The notes below the pieces were generated by a model, which was not told where the DNA came from, did not search any database, and saw nothing but the letters and a program-made list of their open reading frames with translations. From the NCBI RefSeq assembly GCF_001421715.1, contig NZ_LMKP01000023.1, forward strand, positions 72,044 through 136,043: a DNA stretch of 64,000 nt. The letters are read 5' to 3'. Every line of letters starts with the position of its first letter. Positions within the stretch are counted from its first letter, which is position 1. Below are positions 55,787 through 64,000 of the stretch, one piece after another. The stretch is from Sphingomonas sp. Leaf22 (GTDB lineage Bacteria > Pseudomonadota > Alphaproteobacteria > Sphingomonadales > Sphingomonadaceae). Made by a program: the position numbers and the translations under genes.

Positions 55787-56947
55787 TCAGCCTTGCGCCG
55801 AAGCGGGGCGGCCCGGGATCGCGGGCGGTGCGATGCGGGTCATGTTACGGTTGTTGGCGCTGCCGGGTTTGTTGCTGCCGGGTGCGGCCTTAGATCCTTC
55901 GGGGGCGTCGCCGCTGCTGTGCGGGCTGACGCCGTATTCGGACGGGGCCTTTTCGAGCGCGCCCTTGGTGTTCTGACCCTGCGGCGGCAGGCGGTTGTTG
56001 GTCGGCCCGCCCAGCGCGCCGTCGGGGCCGCCGTGGTGCATGCTTTCGGTCATGCACGGCGTGCCGGGCTTCACGCACATCTGGACGATGCGGGTGAACA
56101 GGCCCTGCTCGACGCCGCTGAAGCCCATCGGCGCGACCTTCTCGCTCGGCCGTTCCAGCACCAGATAGCGGCCGGTGTCGAGCCGGTTGGGCATCGCCTT
56201 CACGCCCGCGACGAACCGGTCGAAGCCGGCCTGGTCGGTGCTGGTCGTCTTGAAGTTCATATAGGAGAAGCCGGCACCGCTGTAATGCGCCGACATGCCG
56301 TCATAGGTGCCCGCCTTGTTCATCACCGCGTGCAACTTCGTCTCCATGCCGGGCATCGTGTAGATCATGCCGGCCATCGCGGGGACGTAGAAGGTGTTCA
56401 TCACCGACGACGACGACAGGCGGAAGCGGACCTGGCGGTCGACCGGCAGGACCAGCCGGTTGACGGTCGCAATGCCCTGTTCGGGATAGATGAACAGCCA
56501 TTTCCAGTCGAGCGACACGACCTGGATTTCCAGCGGCTGCTGGTTTTCCGGTACCGGCTTGCCCGCCGAAATCTGGCCGATCGGCCGATACGGATCGAGC
56601 AGGTGGGTGCTGATCCACGTGAGTGCGCCGAGCGCGATGACGATCAGCAGCGGACCCGACCAGATGACCAGTTCGAGCGCGGTCGAATGGTCCCAATCGG
56701 GTTTGTACGTCGCCTTTTCATTGGTCGCGCGATATTTCCATGCGAACCAGACGGTCAGTGCCATCACCGGAATGATGATCAGCAGCATCAGGCCGACCGA
56801 GATCATCAGGACGTCGGCTTGCTGGCGCGCGACGTCGCCGGCGGGATTGAGCACGACCATGTTGCAACCGCCGACCAGCGGCAGGGCCGCGAGGGGCAGG
56901 AGCGAGCGCAGTGGCCGATGCCACGGAATCGAGCGGGGCAGGATCAT
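55787..56947 (-). CDS. cyoA: Cytochrome bo3-type ubiquinol oxidase subunit II
   Basis: This 386-residue lipoprotein has lipobox LPLVGGC (C28), two membrane helices ([22 protein letters not shown] and [19 protein letters not shown]), and a periplasmic cupredoxin-like domain ([39 protein letters not shown]). The CuA copper ligands are absent, so this is a quinol oxidase. It has about 70 extra C-terminal residues rich in Gly/Pro/Asn/Ser after the COX-aromatic region ([20 protein letters not shown], then [17 protein letters not shown]). It is first in the operon. Confidence 0.95.
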   Translation of the reverse strand: MILPRSIPWHRPLRSLLPLAALPLVGGCNMVVLNPAGDVARQQADVLMISVGLMLLIIIPVMALTVWFAWKYRATNEKATYKPDWDHSTALELVIWSGPLLIVIALGALTWISTHLLDPYRPIGQISAGKPVPENQQPLEIQVVSLDWKWLFIYPEQGIATVNRLVLPVDRQVRFRLSSSSVMNTFYVPAMAGMIYTMPGMETKLHAVMNKAGTYDGMSAHYSGAGFSYMNFKTTSTDQAGFDRFVAGVKAMPNRLDTGRYLVLERPSEKVAPMGFSGVEQGLFTRIVQMCVKPGTPCMTESMHHGGPDGALGGPTNNRLPPQGQNTKGALEKAPSEYGVSPHSSGDAPEGSKAAPGSNKPGSANNRNMTRIAPPAIPGRPASAQG

Positions 56948-56972
56948 GGGGGCGACCTATGCCGAGCGATGC

Positions 56973-57024
56973 TGCACTGCGATAGGACATTTTGTCCTAT
57001 CCCCGCGTTTGGTGCATTGCGATA
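56973..57024. promoter_or_regulatory. Perfect inverted repeat plus flanking direct repeats in the cyoA upstream region
   Basis: GATAGGACA (56981-56989) and TGTCCTATC (56993-57001) form 9-bp arms around TTT. TGCACTGCGATA (56973-56984) and TGCATTGCGATA (57013-57024) form a direct repeat around it. It lies 25 to 80 bp upstream of cyoA and just before the divergent MFS gene. It could be an operator for a redox or Rrf2-type dimeric regulator, or a RegA site; no match to an FNR or RegA consensus was found by eye. Confidence 0.6.
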
Positions 57025-57079
57025 ACGGGCGAGCAATCAGTCTTACCGCGCCTTCGTCCGCGCAACGTTTGGAGTCCCT

Positions 57080-58420
57080 ATGGCCGAGGCCTTCGTCCAT
57101 TCCCAAGAAATCGAGGCCGATGCCCGGGCCGTCAACGCATCCCCGAACGGCGAGGCGCAGATCAGCGTCCAGTCCGAAGAGATCGCGATCGGCGTCATCA
57201 TCGGGCGCACGTCGGAATTTTTCGACTTCTTCGTGTATGCGATCGCATCGGTCATCGTGTTCCCGCAGCTGGTCTTTCCGTTCGTCGATCGACTGACCGG
57301 CACGCTGTATTCGTTCGCGCTGTTCCCACTGGCGTTTTTCGCCCGCCCGCTCGGCACGCTGTTGTTCATGTGGGTCGATCGCCGGCATGGCCGCGGTACG
57401 AAGCTGACCATGGCGCTGTTCCTGCTAGGCACCGCGACGGTGGCGATGGGCTTCCTGCCCGGCTATGCCGCGGTCGGCGTGTGGTCGGCGATCCTGCTGG
57501 CGGCATTGCGCATCCTGCAGGGCATCGCGCTCGGCGGCGCGTGGGACGGTCTGGCGTCGCTGCTCGCGCTCAACGTGCCGCAAGACCGGCGCGGCTGGTA
57601 CGCCATGATCCCGCAGCTCGGTGCGCCGCTCGGTTTGATGGTCGCCAGCGCGCTGTTCGCGTTCTTCACCGCCTATATGAGTGCCGAGGATTTCATCAGC
57701 TGGGGCTGGCGCTATCCGTTCTTCGTCGCGTTCGCGCTGAACGTCGTCGCGCTGTTCGCCCGGCTGCGGATCGTCGTGACGCCGGAATATACCGCGCTGT
57801 TCGAGAATCGCGAGCTGAAGGCGTCGCCGGTGCTGCCGACGGTCGGCCGTGAGTGGAAGACGATCGTGATCGGCGCGCTGGTGCCGCTGGCCAGCTTTGC
57901 GCTGTTCCACATGGTCACCGTGTTTCCGCTGTCGTGGATCCTGCTGTTCACCGAACAGGAGATTGCGCGCTTCCTGTGGATCGAGACCGCCTGCGCCGTC
58001 TTCTTCATCTTCGCGATCATTATTTCCGGCGTGCTGGCCGACCATATCGGTCGCCGGACGCTGCTCGGCATCGGTGCGGTCGCGATCGCGCTGTTCTCCG
58101 GACTGGCGCCGTTGCTGCTGAACGGTGGCGATGCCGGCGAAATCGCGTTCATGATCACCGGCTTCATCCTGCTGGGCCTGTCGTTCGGCCAGTCGTCGGG
58201 CACGGTCGCGGCGAACTTCGCCAAGGATTCGCGCTACACCGGCGCGGCGCTGACCTCGGACCTTGCATGGTTGTTCGGTGCCGGCTTCGCACCGCTGGTC
58301 GCGCTGGCGCTGGCCGACAAGCTGGGGCTGATCGCGTCGGGGCTGTACCTGTTGTCGGGTGCCGTCGGCACGCTGGCGGCGCTGGCCCTGAACAAGGAAC
58401 TGGCGCGCAGGCTCGACTGA
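57080..58420 (+). CDS. MHS-type MFS transporter
   Basis: This 446-residue inner-membrane symporter has SEFFDFFVYAIASVIVFPQL, DRRHGRGTKLTM (motif A-like), GIALGGAWDGLASLLA, and the second-half ADHIGRRTLLG. The 12-helix fold is complete. It follows GGAG at a spacing of 5 bp. Its substrate is unknown. It is divergent from the cyo operon and shares its regulatory region, so expression may be linked to respiration. It lacks the periplasmic insert seen in the 12879 transporter. Confidence 0.87.
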   Translation: MAEAFVHSQEIEADARAVNASPNGEAQISVQSEEIAIGVIIGRTSEFFDFFVYAIASVIVFPQLVFPFVDRLTGTLYSFALFPLAFFARPLGTLLFMWVDRRHGRGTKLTMALFLLGTATVAMGFLPGYAAVGVWSAILLAALRILQGIALGGAWDGLASLLALNVPQDRRGWYAMIPQLGAPLGLMVASALFAFFTAYMSAEDFISWGWRYPFFVAFALNVVALFARLRIVVTPEYTALFENRELKASPVLPTVGREWKTIVIGALVPLASFALFHMVTVFPLSWILLFTEQEIARFLWIETACAVFFIFAIIISGVLADHIGRRTLLGIGAVAIALFSGLAPLLLNGGDAGEIAFMITGFILLGLSFGQSSGTVAANFAKDSRYTGAALTSDLAWLFGAGFAPLVALALADKLGLIASGLYLLSGAVGTLAALALNKELARRLD

Positions 58421-58425
58421 CGGCC

Positions 58426-59640
58426 ATGCTGCGCTGGATGGTGGCGGCGCTTGCGCTGGTGGCGGGACATCCCGTCGCGGCGCAGGACGCCGCCACGGTC
58501 GTTTCGGGCGAGGCGGCGTTGGCGCAGGATGCCGCCGAGGTCGCGCGCCTGCGCGGTATCGACCCGGCGACCGCGCTGGTCCTGCTGCGCAAACAGGTCG
58601 CCAGCATCGCCGCGACCGACTGGATCGACGGCCGCTATCGCGATCGGCTCGCCGGTGTCGCGATCGAGCCGGACGGCGCGGTCTCGGTGCTGCTGACCGG
58701 CAATCGACCGGTCGCGGATGGCGAGGTCCGGGCGGGCGATCTGGTCATTCCCGTCCGCTTCCGGATCGGGGCGAAATCGACCCGGGTGGAACTGCTCGAC
58801 GCCCTTAACAAGCATCAGGCGGCGATCCGCGCGATTCTGACCCGCCCGCCGGCGATCGGCGTCGATGCCCGGCAGGGAGCGCTGCTGATCCAGATCGGTG
58901 CAGCCGATGCTGCCGGCGATGTCGCGGCATTGCGGCGTCGGATCGCCGAGCTGACCGGCGTGCCGATCCGGATCGCGACGACCGGGCAGCCCGATCTCGA
59001 TCTTGCCGGGGAAGTGATCGGCGGATCGAGGCTGATCGGGCCGGACCCGGTCACCGGTCGCCGTTATTATTGCACGACCGGCTTCGTCGTCACCGACGGC
59101 ACGCAGACCGGCATCGTCACCGCCGCCCATTGCCCCGATCAGCTCGACCATATCGGCCCCGACCGATCGGTCACGCCGACGACGTTCGTCGGGCAATGGG
59201 GCTGGGGCTTTCACGACGTACAGGTCAATGCGACGCCGCAGGCGGCCCGCCCGCTGTTCTTTGCCGACGTGGCCCGGACGCAGATCCGGATGGTCGAGGG
59301 ACAGCGCAGTCGCGCCGCCACGCGGGTCGGCGATATCGTCTGCCACCGGGGCGAGAATAGCGGCTACAGCTGTGCCGAGGTGATGATGGTCGATTTCGCG
59401 CCATCGGGCGATCTATGCGGCGGGCCGTGCCTGCCGACCTGGGTCGCCGTTGCCGGGCCGGGATGTCGTGGTGGCGACAGCGGGGGGCCGGTGTTTCTGG
59501 GCAGCATCGCGATCGGGCTGTTGAAGGGCGCGAGCTATCGGCCCGACCGGTCGTGCGTCTTCTATTATTATATGTCGCTCGACTATCTGCCCGAGGGCTG
59601 GCGGTTGCTGATCGCGCCGCCGATCGTACCGCCGAACTGA
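58426..59640 (+). CDS. Exported trypsin-like S1 serine protease with propeptide
   Basis: This 404-residue secreted protease has a signal peptide (MVAALALVAGHPVAAQD), an N-terminal propeptide-like region (about 25-195), and a chymotrypsin-fold domain. Candidate catalytic triad: H235 in TAAHCPD, D264 in GFHDVQVN, and S352 in CRGGDSGGPVF. Paired cysteines (VCHRGENSGYSCAE) resemble streptogrisin / alpha-lytic-type enzymes, which need a propeptide for folding. It starts 5 bp after the MFS gene and may share its transcript. Confidence 0.82.
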   Translation: MLRWMVAALALVAGHPVAAQDAATVVSGEAALAQDAAEVARLRGIDPATALVLLRKQVASIAATDWIDGRYRDRLAGVAIEPDGAVSVLLTGNRPVADGEVRAGDLVIPVRFRIGAKSTRVELLDALNKHQAAIRAILTRPPAIGVDARQGALLIQIGAADAAGDVAALRRRIAELTGVPIRIATTGQPDLDLAGEVIGGSRLIGPDPVTGRRYYCTTGFVVTDGTQTGIVTAAHCPDQLDHIGPDRSVTPTTFVGQWGWGFHDVQVNATPQAARPLFFADVARTQIRMVEGQRSRAATRVGDIVCHRGENSGYSCAEVMMVDFAPSGDLCGGPCLPTWVAVAGPGCRGGDSGGPVFLGSIAIGLLKGASYRPDRSCVFYYYMSLDYLPEGWRLLIAPPIVPPN

Positions 59641-59677
59641 CTTCACATCGCGTCCGCCGCTCCCCACGTCGGGATGG

Positions 59678-60403
59678 ATGACCGCTGCCACTTCCGTTGC
59701 CATTCCCGCCGCCACGCTGATCGTCCTGCGCGACCGATCCGATGGCCCGCCCGACATCCTGATGGTCGAACGCGCGGCAACGATGGCGTTTGCCGGCGGG
59801 GCGCTGGTGTTTCCCGGTGGCCGGATCGACGCCGGCGACCATGCGTTGGCACTGGCGATGGGCGATAGTGATCTGGCACCGCGACTGGCCGCGATCCGCG
59901 AAACGATCGAGGAGGCGGGGATCGCGATCGGCATCGCCGGCGAGGTCGAGTCGATGCGGGCCGCGCTGGCGGACGGTGCCGCGATTGCCGACCTGGGACC
60001 GGTCGATCCGACGCCGCTGGTGCCCTATGCGCGGTGGCGACCGACGCACGTGCCGGTACGGGTGTTCGACACGCATTTCTTTCTGGCGCGCTTGCCGGAC
60101 CATGCGCCGGACGCGCGCGTCGACGCGACCGAGAATAGCCGCGTGCTGTGGACGACGGCGGCGGCGGCTCTGGCGGCGGCCGACCGGGGGGAGGCGACCC
60201 TGTTGTTTCCGACGCGGCGGGTGCTGGAGCGTCTGGCCGACCATGCCGATGTCGATGCCGCCTTCGCATCGGCGGCGCGCTGGCCGGTACGGACCATCAC
60301 GCCATGGGTCGAAACCCGTACCGACGGGGACTGGGTCTGTATTCCCGACGATCTCGGCTATCCGGTCACCGCCGAACGGGCATCGGACGCGGTGCGGGGG
60401 TGA
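59678..60403 (+). CDS. NUDIX hydrolase
   Basis: This 241-residue hydrolase shows a Nudix box spread over residues about 47-85 (GGRIDAG..., RETIEEAGIAIG), with an insert between the first Gly pair and the REtiEEaG core, as in the NUDT7/8/19-like CoA and related group. It probably cleaves a nucleoside diphosphate-linked compound. The start ATG 59678 has only a weak ribosome site. It overlaps the extensin-like gene by 4 bp (GTGA). Confidence 0.8.
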   Translation: MTAATSVAIPAATLIVLRDRSDGPPDILMVERAATMAFAGGALVFPGGRIDAGDHALALAMGDSDLAPRLAAIRETIEEAGIAIGIAGEVESMRAALADGAAIADLGPVDPTPLVPYARWRPTHVPVRVFDTHFFLARLPDHAPDARVDATENSRVLWTTAAAALAAADRGEATLLFPTRRVLERLADHADVDAAFASAARWPVRTITPWVETRTDGDWVCIPDDLGYPVTAERASDAVRG

Positions 60404-61137
60404 AGGCGCTGTCGGCAGGCATCCGGGCGCTGGTGTGGCTTGCGATCCTCGCCGCGATCGCCTTCGCGCTCTACGCCTTTGCGCGCAGCCGTCCGCAGGA
60501 TGTGCCATGGACGCCGCTCGACCTGTCGCAGCCGGTCGGCATGTTCACGCGTGGGAAGATCGGTGCTTTGCGCGGCGACTTTGCCGGCTGTCGGGCGCTG
60601 CTCGATGGGGCGGGGGTGCGCTATACCGCGCTGCCGCCACGCGCGGGATCGGCGCAATGTGGCTATGACGACGCCGTGCGGATGCGCGGCGGCGGATCGC
60701 GCACCATCGCCATCACGCCCGATGTAGGCGTGTCTTGCCGGGTGGCGACCGCCATGGCGCTATGGGAGTGGCAGGTCGTGCAGCCTGCCGCGCAGAAGCA
60801 TTTTGGAACGCCGGTCGCCCGGATCCAGAATTTCGGCAGCTATAATTGCCGCCGGCTCTATGGCCGCGACACCGGCGCATTCAGCGAGCACGCGACGGCG
60901 AATGCGCTGGATATCGCCGCCTTCGTTCTGGACGATGGTCGCCGGATCAGTGTCGTCGGCGACTGGACGGCGGGGAAGGGGCGCGACGACGCGGCGAAGG
61001 CGGCGTTCCTGCGCGAGGTTCGCGACGGGGCATGCGGTGTGTTCTCGACGGTACTGTCCCCCGATTACAACGCCGCCCATCGCGACCATTTCCATTTCGA
61101 TCAGGCGGCACGCGGGTTCGGCGGCGCGTGCCGCTGA
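60400..61137 (+). CDS. Extensin-like protein (PF06904-type)
   Basis: This 245-residue envelope protein has an N-terminal membrane anchor (about 9-28, LVWLAILAAIAFALYAFARS), followed by an extensin-like C-terminal domain with SYNCRRLYGRDTGAFSEHAT ANALDIAAF and HRDHFHFDQA. The His/Asp pattern SEHAxANALDIAAF and HRDHFHFD is like that of zinc-dependent peptidoglycan peptidases of the VanY/MepA type, so a cell-wall role is likely. It starts with GTG overlapping the NUDIX stop. Confidence 0.83.
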   Translation: MKALSAGIRALVWLAILAAIAFALYAFARSRPQDVPWTPLDLSQPVGMFTRGKIGALRGDFAGCRALLDGAGVRYTALPPRAGSAQCGYDDAVRMRGGGSRTIAITPDVGVSCRVATAMALWEWQVVQPAAQKHFGTPVARIQNFGSYNCRRLYGRDTGAFSEHATANALDIAAFVLDDGRRISVVGDWTAGKGRDDAAKAAFLREVRDGACGVFSTVLSPDYNAAHRDHFHFDQAARGFGGACR

Positions 61138-61150
61138 ACCCGTCGATCGA

Positions 61151-61702
61151 TCAGTGCATGGGCGCGCCCGCTTCGACCTTTTCGACCCATGCCGGGTAGA
61201 ATGCGGGCTGGCGAAGCGACCAGCCCGATGCGGTCGCCGCCGCTTCGCTGAGCGACTGCAACAGCTTGCGCCGCAGTTCGGGATGCAGATGCGGCAGCGC
61301 CGCCGATGCGCAGAAGGCGGCGGGCAGCCAAGGCCGCGCTTCGGCACCGACCAGCCGTTCGTACAGGAAGCGATAGGCACCGAACGTCGTCAGTCGTCCC
61401 TGACCCAGATCGAAGGCGGTGACCATCAGCAGCGGCGTCATGAACGGCTCGGTCGCATCAAGGCCGCTGTCTTCGGGGATGCAGGCACGGATATCGGGCA
61501 GGCGGTCGTAGATGCGGGCCTGTGCGCGGATGCTGGCGGCCTCCACGACGTCGCGCGACCAGCGCCGCATCGCGTCGTCCCGGTCGAGGCCGATATCCAG
61601 CGAGCGCCGGATGTAACGCTGTGTCGCCGACGAAAACGTCGCGAATTCCTTCATTTCGGCCAGCGTCATCGCCCCCTCGGCTGGTCTGCGTGCAATCGCC
61701 AT
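61151..61702 (-). CDS. Conserved-looking hypothetical protein, 183 aa
   Basis: I do not recognise a family. The protein is mainly helical and soluble, with MKEFATFSSATQRYIRRSLD, IYDRLPDIRACIPEDSGLDA and LPHLHPELRRKLLQSLSE. The ATG at 61702 has GGGGAG 6 bp before it and is preferred over ATG 61705. It is convergent with the extensin-like gene and stands alone. Confidence 0.68.
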   Translation of the reverse strand: MAIARRPAEGAMTLAEMKEFATFSSATQRYIRRSLDIGLDRDDAMRRWSRDVVEAASIRAQARIYDRLPDIRACIPEDSGLDATEPFMTPLLMVTAFDLGQGRLTTFGAYRFLYERLVGAEARPWLPAAFCASAALPHLHPELRRKLLQSLSEAAATASGWSLRQPAFYPAWVEKVEAGAPMH

Positions 61703-62049
61703 CATCAACTCCCCGCCCAATTAGCCAACGACCGGATGTTACGCGGAAACGGTTAACAGCTTGCTGAACGAACGTGGCGTAACCCGGCCGACGACACATC
61801 CGATCATGTCGGGTGCTGCATTGCAACATCATTGTCATGCGGCTCGTCGCATCGGCGCGAACCCGACGAAGCGTTGGAATGGTGAACGGAGGAGCAGGAA
61901 ATCGCCGTGTGGATCGGTTCCTCTGCCAGTCATCGCCGCCGAAACACGCTTCGTCCGAATTGGTTCCCGATTGGCCGGGCACGGGGTTCCCGTGGCCACC
62001 AAACCCTGCTTCATGCCGCTCACGATATTCGTTGGGCCGTGGGGATCAG
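61703..62049. other. 347-bp divergent region before the CHAP gene
   Basis: I see no gene and no strong operator. The open frame from 61813 into the CHAP gene is non-coding by lack of resemblance and start context. It must hold promoters for both neighbours. Confidence 0.5.
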
Positions 62050-62625
62050 ATGAATTTTGGTGCTTTGGCAGCGCGTTTTGCGCTGGTGGTTTCGTGCGCC
62101 CTGGCGATGGTGGCCCCGGCGCAGGCCCGGTTCTGGCAATGCGCCCCCTATGCCCGCGAAATCTCGGGCGTCGAAATTTTCGGCAACGCCCATACCTGGT
62201 GGGGTCAGGCCGCCGGCAAGTACGAACGCGGCCATGCCCCGAAGGAAGGCGCGGTCCTGTCGTTCGCCGCCACGTCGAAGATGCGCTTCGGTCATGTCGC
62301 CATGGTGTCGAAGGTCGTCAGCGATCGCGAAGTGCTGCTCACCCATGCCAACTGGTCGCAGCGCGGCGGCATCGAACGCGATGTCCGCGCGGTCGACGTG
62401 TCGGCGGCGGGTGACTGGAGCGAAGTGAAGGTATGGTTCGGTCCGCTCGGCGGGCTCGGCACCTCCGCCTATCCGGCGAACGGCTTCATCTATGCCGGCC
62501 ACGCCCCTGCGCCCGCCGAATTCGCCGCGCCGATGGAAATCGCCAAGGTCGATCCGCCGGCCCCGACCGGTGGGGCGAGCATCCAGCCGCAGCACGCCCG
62601 GCAGGTCGTCGCCCTCAACGACTGA
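62050..62625 (+). CDS. Exported CHAP-domain amidase/peptidase
   Basis: This 191-residue secreted protein has a signal peptide (MNFGALAARFALVVSCALAMVAPAQA) and a CHAP-type cysteine peptidase domain: catalytic C31 in FWQCAPYAREISGV, H82 in RFGHVAMVSKV, and THANWSQRGG. CHAP enzymes cleave peptidoglycan or glutathionylspermidine bonds. It is probably an envelope hydrolase. The C terminus is unstructured. The ATG at 62050 opens the signal peptide. Confidence 0.85.
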   Translation: MNFGALAARFALVVSCALAMVAPAQARFWQCAPYAREISGVEIFGNAHTWWGQAAGKYERGHAPKEGAVLSFAATSKMRFGHVAMVSKVVSDREVLLTHANWSQRGGIERDVRAVDVSAAGDWSEVKVWFGPLGGLGTSAYPANGFIYAGHAPAPAEFAAPMEIAKVDPPAPTGGASIQPQHARQVVALND

Positions 62626-62641
62626 TCCCTCCACCGAACTT

Positions 62642-62687
62642 CGACGAACGGTCCGCCGTACCGACAGGTATTGCGGGCCGTTCGTCG
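62642..62687. terminator. Bidirectional terminator hairpin
   Basis: CGACGAACGG (62642-62651) is the exact reverse complement of CCGTTCGTCG (62678-62687), with a further inner CCGC/GCGG pairing, followed by TTT. It sits between the convergent CHAP and msrB genes. Confidence 0.75.
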
Positions 62688-62689
62688 TT

Positions 62690-63175
62690 TCAGGCCGGGC
62701 GGAAGGTCATCGCCGCGCCGTTCATGCAATAGCGTTTGCCGGTCGGCTTGGGGCCGTCGTCGAACACATGGCCGAGATGCCCGCCGCAGCGCGCGCACCG
62801 CACTTCGGTCCGGGTCATCAGCATCGAACGATCGGTCGCGGTCGCCACCGCGCCGTTCAGCGGTGCGTAGAAGCTGGGCCAGCCGGTCCCGCTTTCGAAC
62901 TTGGTCGTCGACGCGAACAGCGGATGGCCGCACCCGGCGCATGCAAACTGTCCCGTGCGCTTCTCGCCGTTCAGCGGGCTGCTATAGGGGCGCTCGGTTC
63001 CTTCCTCCCGCAACACATTATATTGCGCGGGTGTCAGGCGGGCCTTCCATTGTGCATCGGTCAGCCTGAACGGAAAACCGGGCGCGGCCTCGCTCGTCTC
63101 GGGCGCGCAGCCGATCAGGGCGGCAAGTCCCGATAATCCGGTCAGTTCCAGCAGGCGGCGGCGATCGATCGACAT
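62690..63175 (-). CDS. msrB: Exported peptide-methionine (R)-S-oxide reductase
   Basis: MsrB reduces methionine-R-sulfoxide in proteins. The 161-residue form has a Tat-like export leader ([22 protein letters not shown]), followed by the MsrB fold: structural zinc cysteines CAGCGH and CARCGGH, and catalytic Cys in [12 protein letters not shown]. The leader Cys at LIGC could be lipidated. It probably repairs periplasmic proteins. AAAGGAA precedes ATG 63175. Confidence 0.93.
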   Translation of the reverse strand: MSIDRRRLLELTGLSGLAALIGCAPETSEAAPGFPFRLTDAQWKARLTPAQYNVLREEGTERPYSSPLNGEKRTGQFACAGCGHPLFASTTKFESGTGWPSFYAPLNGAVATATDRSMLMTRTEVRCARCGGHLGHVFDDGPKPTGKRYCMNGAAMTFRPA

Positions 63176-63351
63176 GGAAATTCCTTTCGAAAGCCCGATG
63201 TGGGTGGCCGCGCCGGGGCCGACAACGTCGCGCGTACGCTTCCCGACCGAACCGACGGCAGCCCGGAATTTGCACGTCGCGCTACATGCATTGGTGTGAA
63301 GCCGCCGTCTTGGCCTTGTAGTGGCCGCAATTTGGGGCCATTTGGCGCATT

Positions 63352-64000
63352 ATGCCTTTTTCGACGTTGCCCGAACCGTTAGCCGCGGCGCTTTCCGCGC
63401 GCGGCTATGAAGCCCCGACCGCCGTGCAGGCGGCCGTCCTTACCCCCGAAGCCGAGGGACGCGATCTGCTCGTGTCCGCCCAGACCGGATCGGGCAAGAC
63501 CGTTGCCTTTGGCCTTGCCATGGCGCGCGACCTGCTCGACGCCGACGACAAGATGCCGCGCGCCGGCGCGCCGCTCGCGCTGGCCATCGCCCCGACCCGC
63601 GAACTCGCGTTGCAGGTCGCGCGCGAATTGCAGTGGCTGTATGGCGAGAACGGGGCGCGCATCGTGTCGTGCGTCGGCGGCATGGACGCGGCGCGCGAAC
63701 GCCGCAACCTGAGCCACGGCACGCATATCGTCGTAGGGACGCCGGGCCGGTTGCGCGATCATATCGAGCGCGGGGCGCTCGACCTGTCGAGCCTGAAGGT
63801 CGCGATTCTCGATGAAGCGGACGAAATGCTCGACATGGGCTTTCGCGAGGATCTCGAAGGGATTCTCGACCGCACGCCCGCCGAACGCCGCACGATGCTG
63901 TTCTCGGCGACGCTGGCCAAGCCGATCGTTGCGCTGGCCAAGCGGTACCAGAAGGACGCGTTCCGCATCGACACGCGCGAGGCGGAGCGGGGCCATGGCG
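63352..64000 (+). CDS. DEAD-box RNA helicase (partial, runs off the window)
   Basis: The first 216 residues of a DEAD-box helicase are present. Motifs in order: Q motif (ALSARGYEAPTAVQAAVLTP), Walker A SAQTGSGKT, Ia APTRELALQV, Ib GTPGRLRDH, DEAD in AILDEADEMLDMGF, and SAT. The gene is cut at the right window edge; the second RecA domain is not visible. It resembles long CsdA/DeaD-type helicases of alphaproteobacteria. The ATG 63352 has only a weak ribosome site. Confidence 0.93.
   Translation, partial: MPFSTLPEPLAAALSARGYEAPTAVQAAVLTPEAEGRDLLVSAQTGSGKTVAFGLAMARDLLDADDKMPRAGAPLALAIAPTRELALQVARELQWLYGENGARIVSCVGGMDAARERRNLSHGTHIVVGTPGRLRDHIERGALDLSSLKVAILDEADEMLDMGFREDLEGILDRTPAERRTMLFSATLAKPIVALAKRYQKDAFRIDTREAERGHG

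Overview
The window is high-GC, gene-dense chromosomal DNA from an alphaproteobacterium. It is most likely a Sphingomonas-type member of the Sphingomonadales. Evidence includes a DnaE2 polymerase, a RegB/RegA redox pair linked to a SURF1-containing quinol oxidase operon, M1 peptidase next to a DUF6702-like protein, many ATGA/GTGA start-stop overlaps, and several families of GC-rich palindromic intergenic repeats. I see no rRNA, tRNA, CRISPR array, prophage or transposase. The window opens at the start of dnaE2 and ends inside a DEAD-box helicase gene.

Layout. (1) 1-14540: dnaE2, then an acetate-switch locus made of an SSF-domain hybrid kinase (CrbS type), a LuxR-type regulator (CrbR type), acetyl-CoA synthetase and a divergent MHS-family transporter. 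Between crbS and crbR sits a lower-GC block (about 6.9-9.8 kb). It holds an ACT-domain gene, soxR and a SoxR-box-controlled MFS pump gene broken by one in-frame amber codon. (2) 14691-19507: a proline/collagen-like OB-type exported protein divergent from a PhoP/PhoQ-type system, with a PhoP-box-like direct repeat between them, then a TPR/TonB-domain protein. (3) 19576-27915: a thioredoxin-like protein, M1 peptidase plus partner, and a tightly packed GH43 - hybrid kinase - gloA - MDR oxidoreductase operon. (4) 28282-33482: two different beta-carbonic anhydrases flanking a SulP transporter, preceded on the same strand by an OmpR/EnvZ-type system. (5) 33696-47062: an M14 carboxypeptidase and two complete tripartite efflux operons. 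One is EmrAB-NodT-like plus a GNAT protein. The other is AcrAB-OprM-like, divergent from a TetR regulator, with a perfect 20-bp operator palindrome. (6) 47129-50124: two tiny proteins, an acidic lipoprotein and an L,D-transpeptidase. (7) 50242-56947: cyoABCD-surf1-regB-regA, read as one operon on the minus strand. (8) 57080-64000: an MFS transporter, S1 protease, NUDIX, extensin-like, unknown, CHAP, MsrB and DEAD-box helicase genes.

The strongest connected stories are: the acetate switch (kinase, regulator, target gene and a candidate operator palindrome) interrupted by what looks like inserted DNA; a quinol oxidase operon carrying its own redox-sensing regulators; a bicarbonate module with two carbonic anhydrases; and well-preserved operator sites (SoxR, TetR, PhoP type) that tie regulators to their neighbours. 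I did not find a system I can defend as wholly undescribed.
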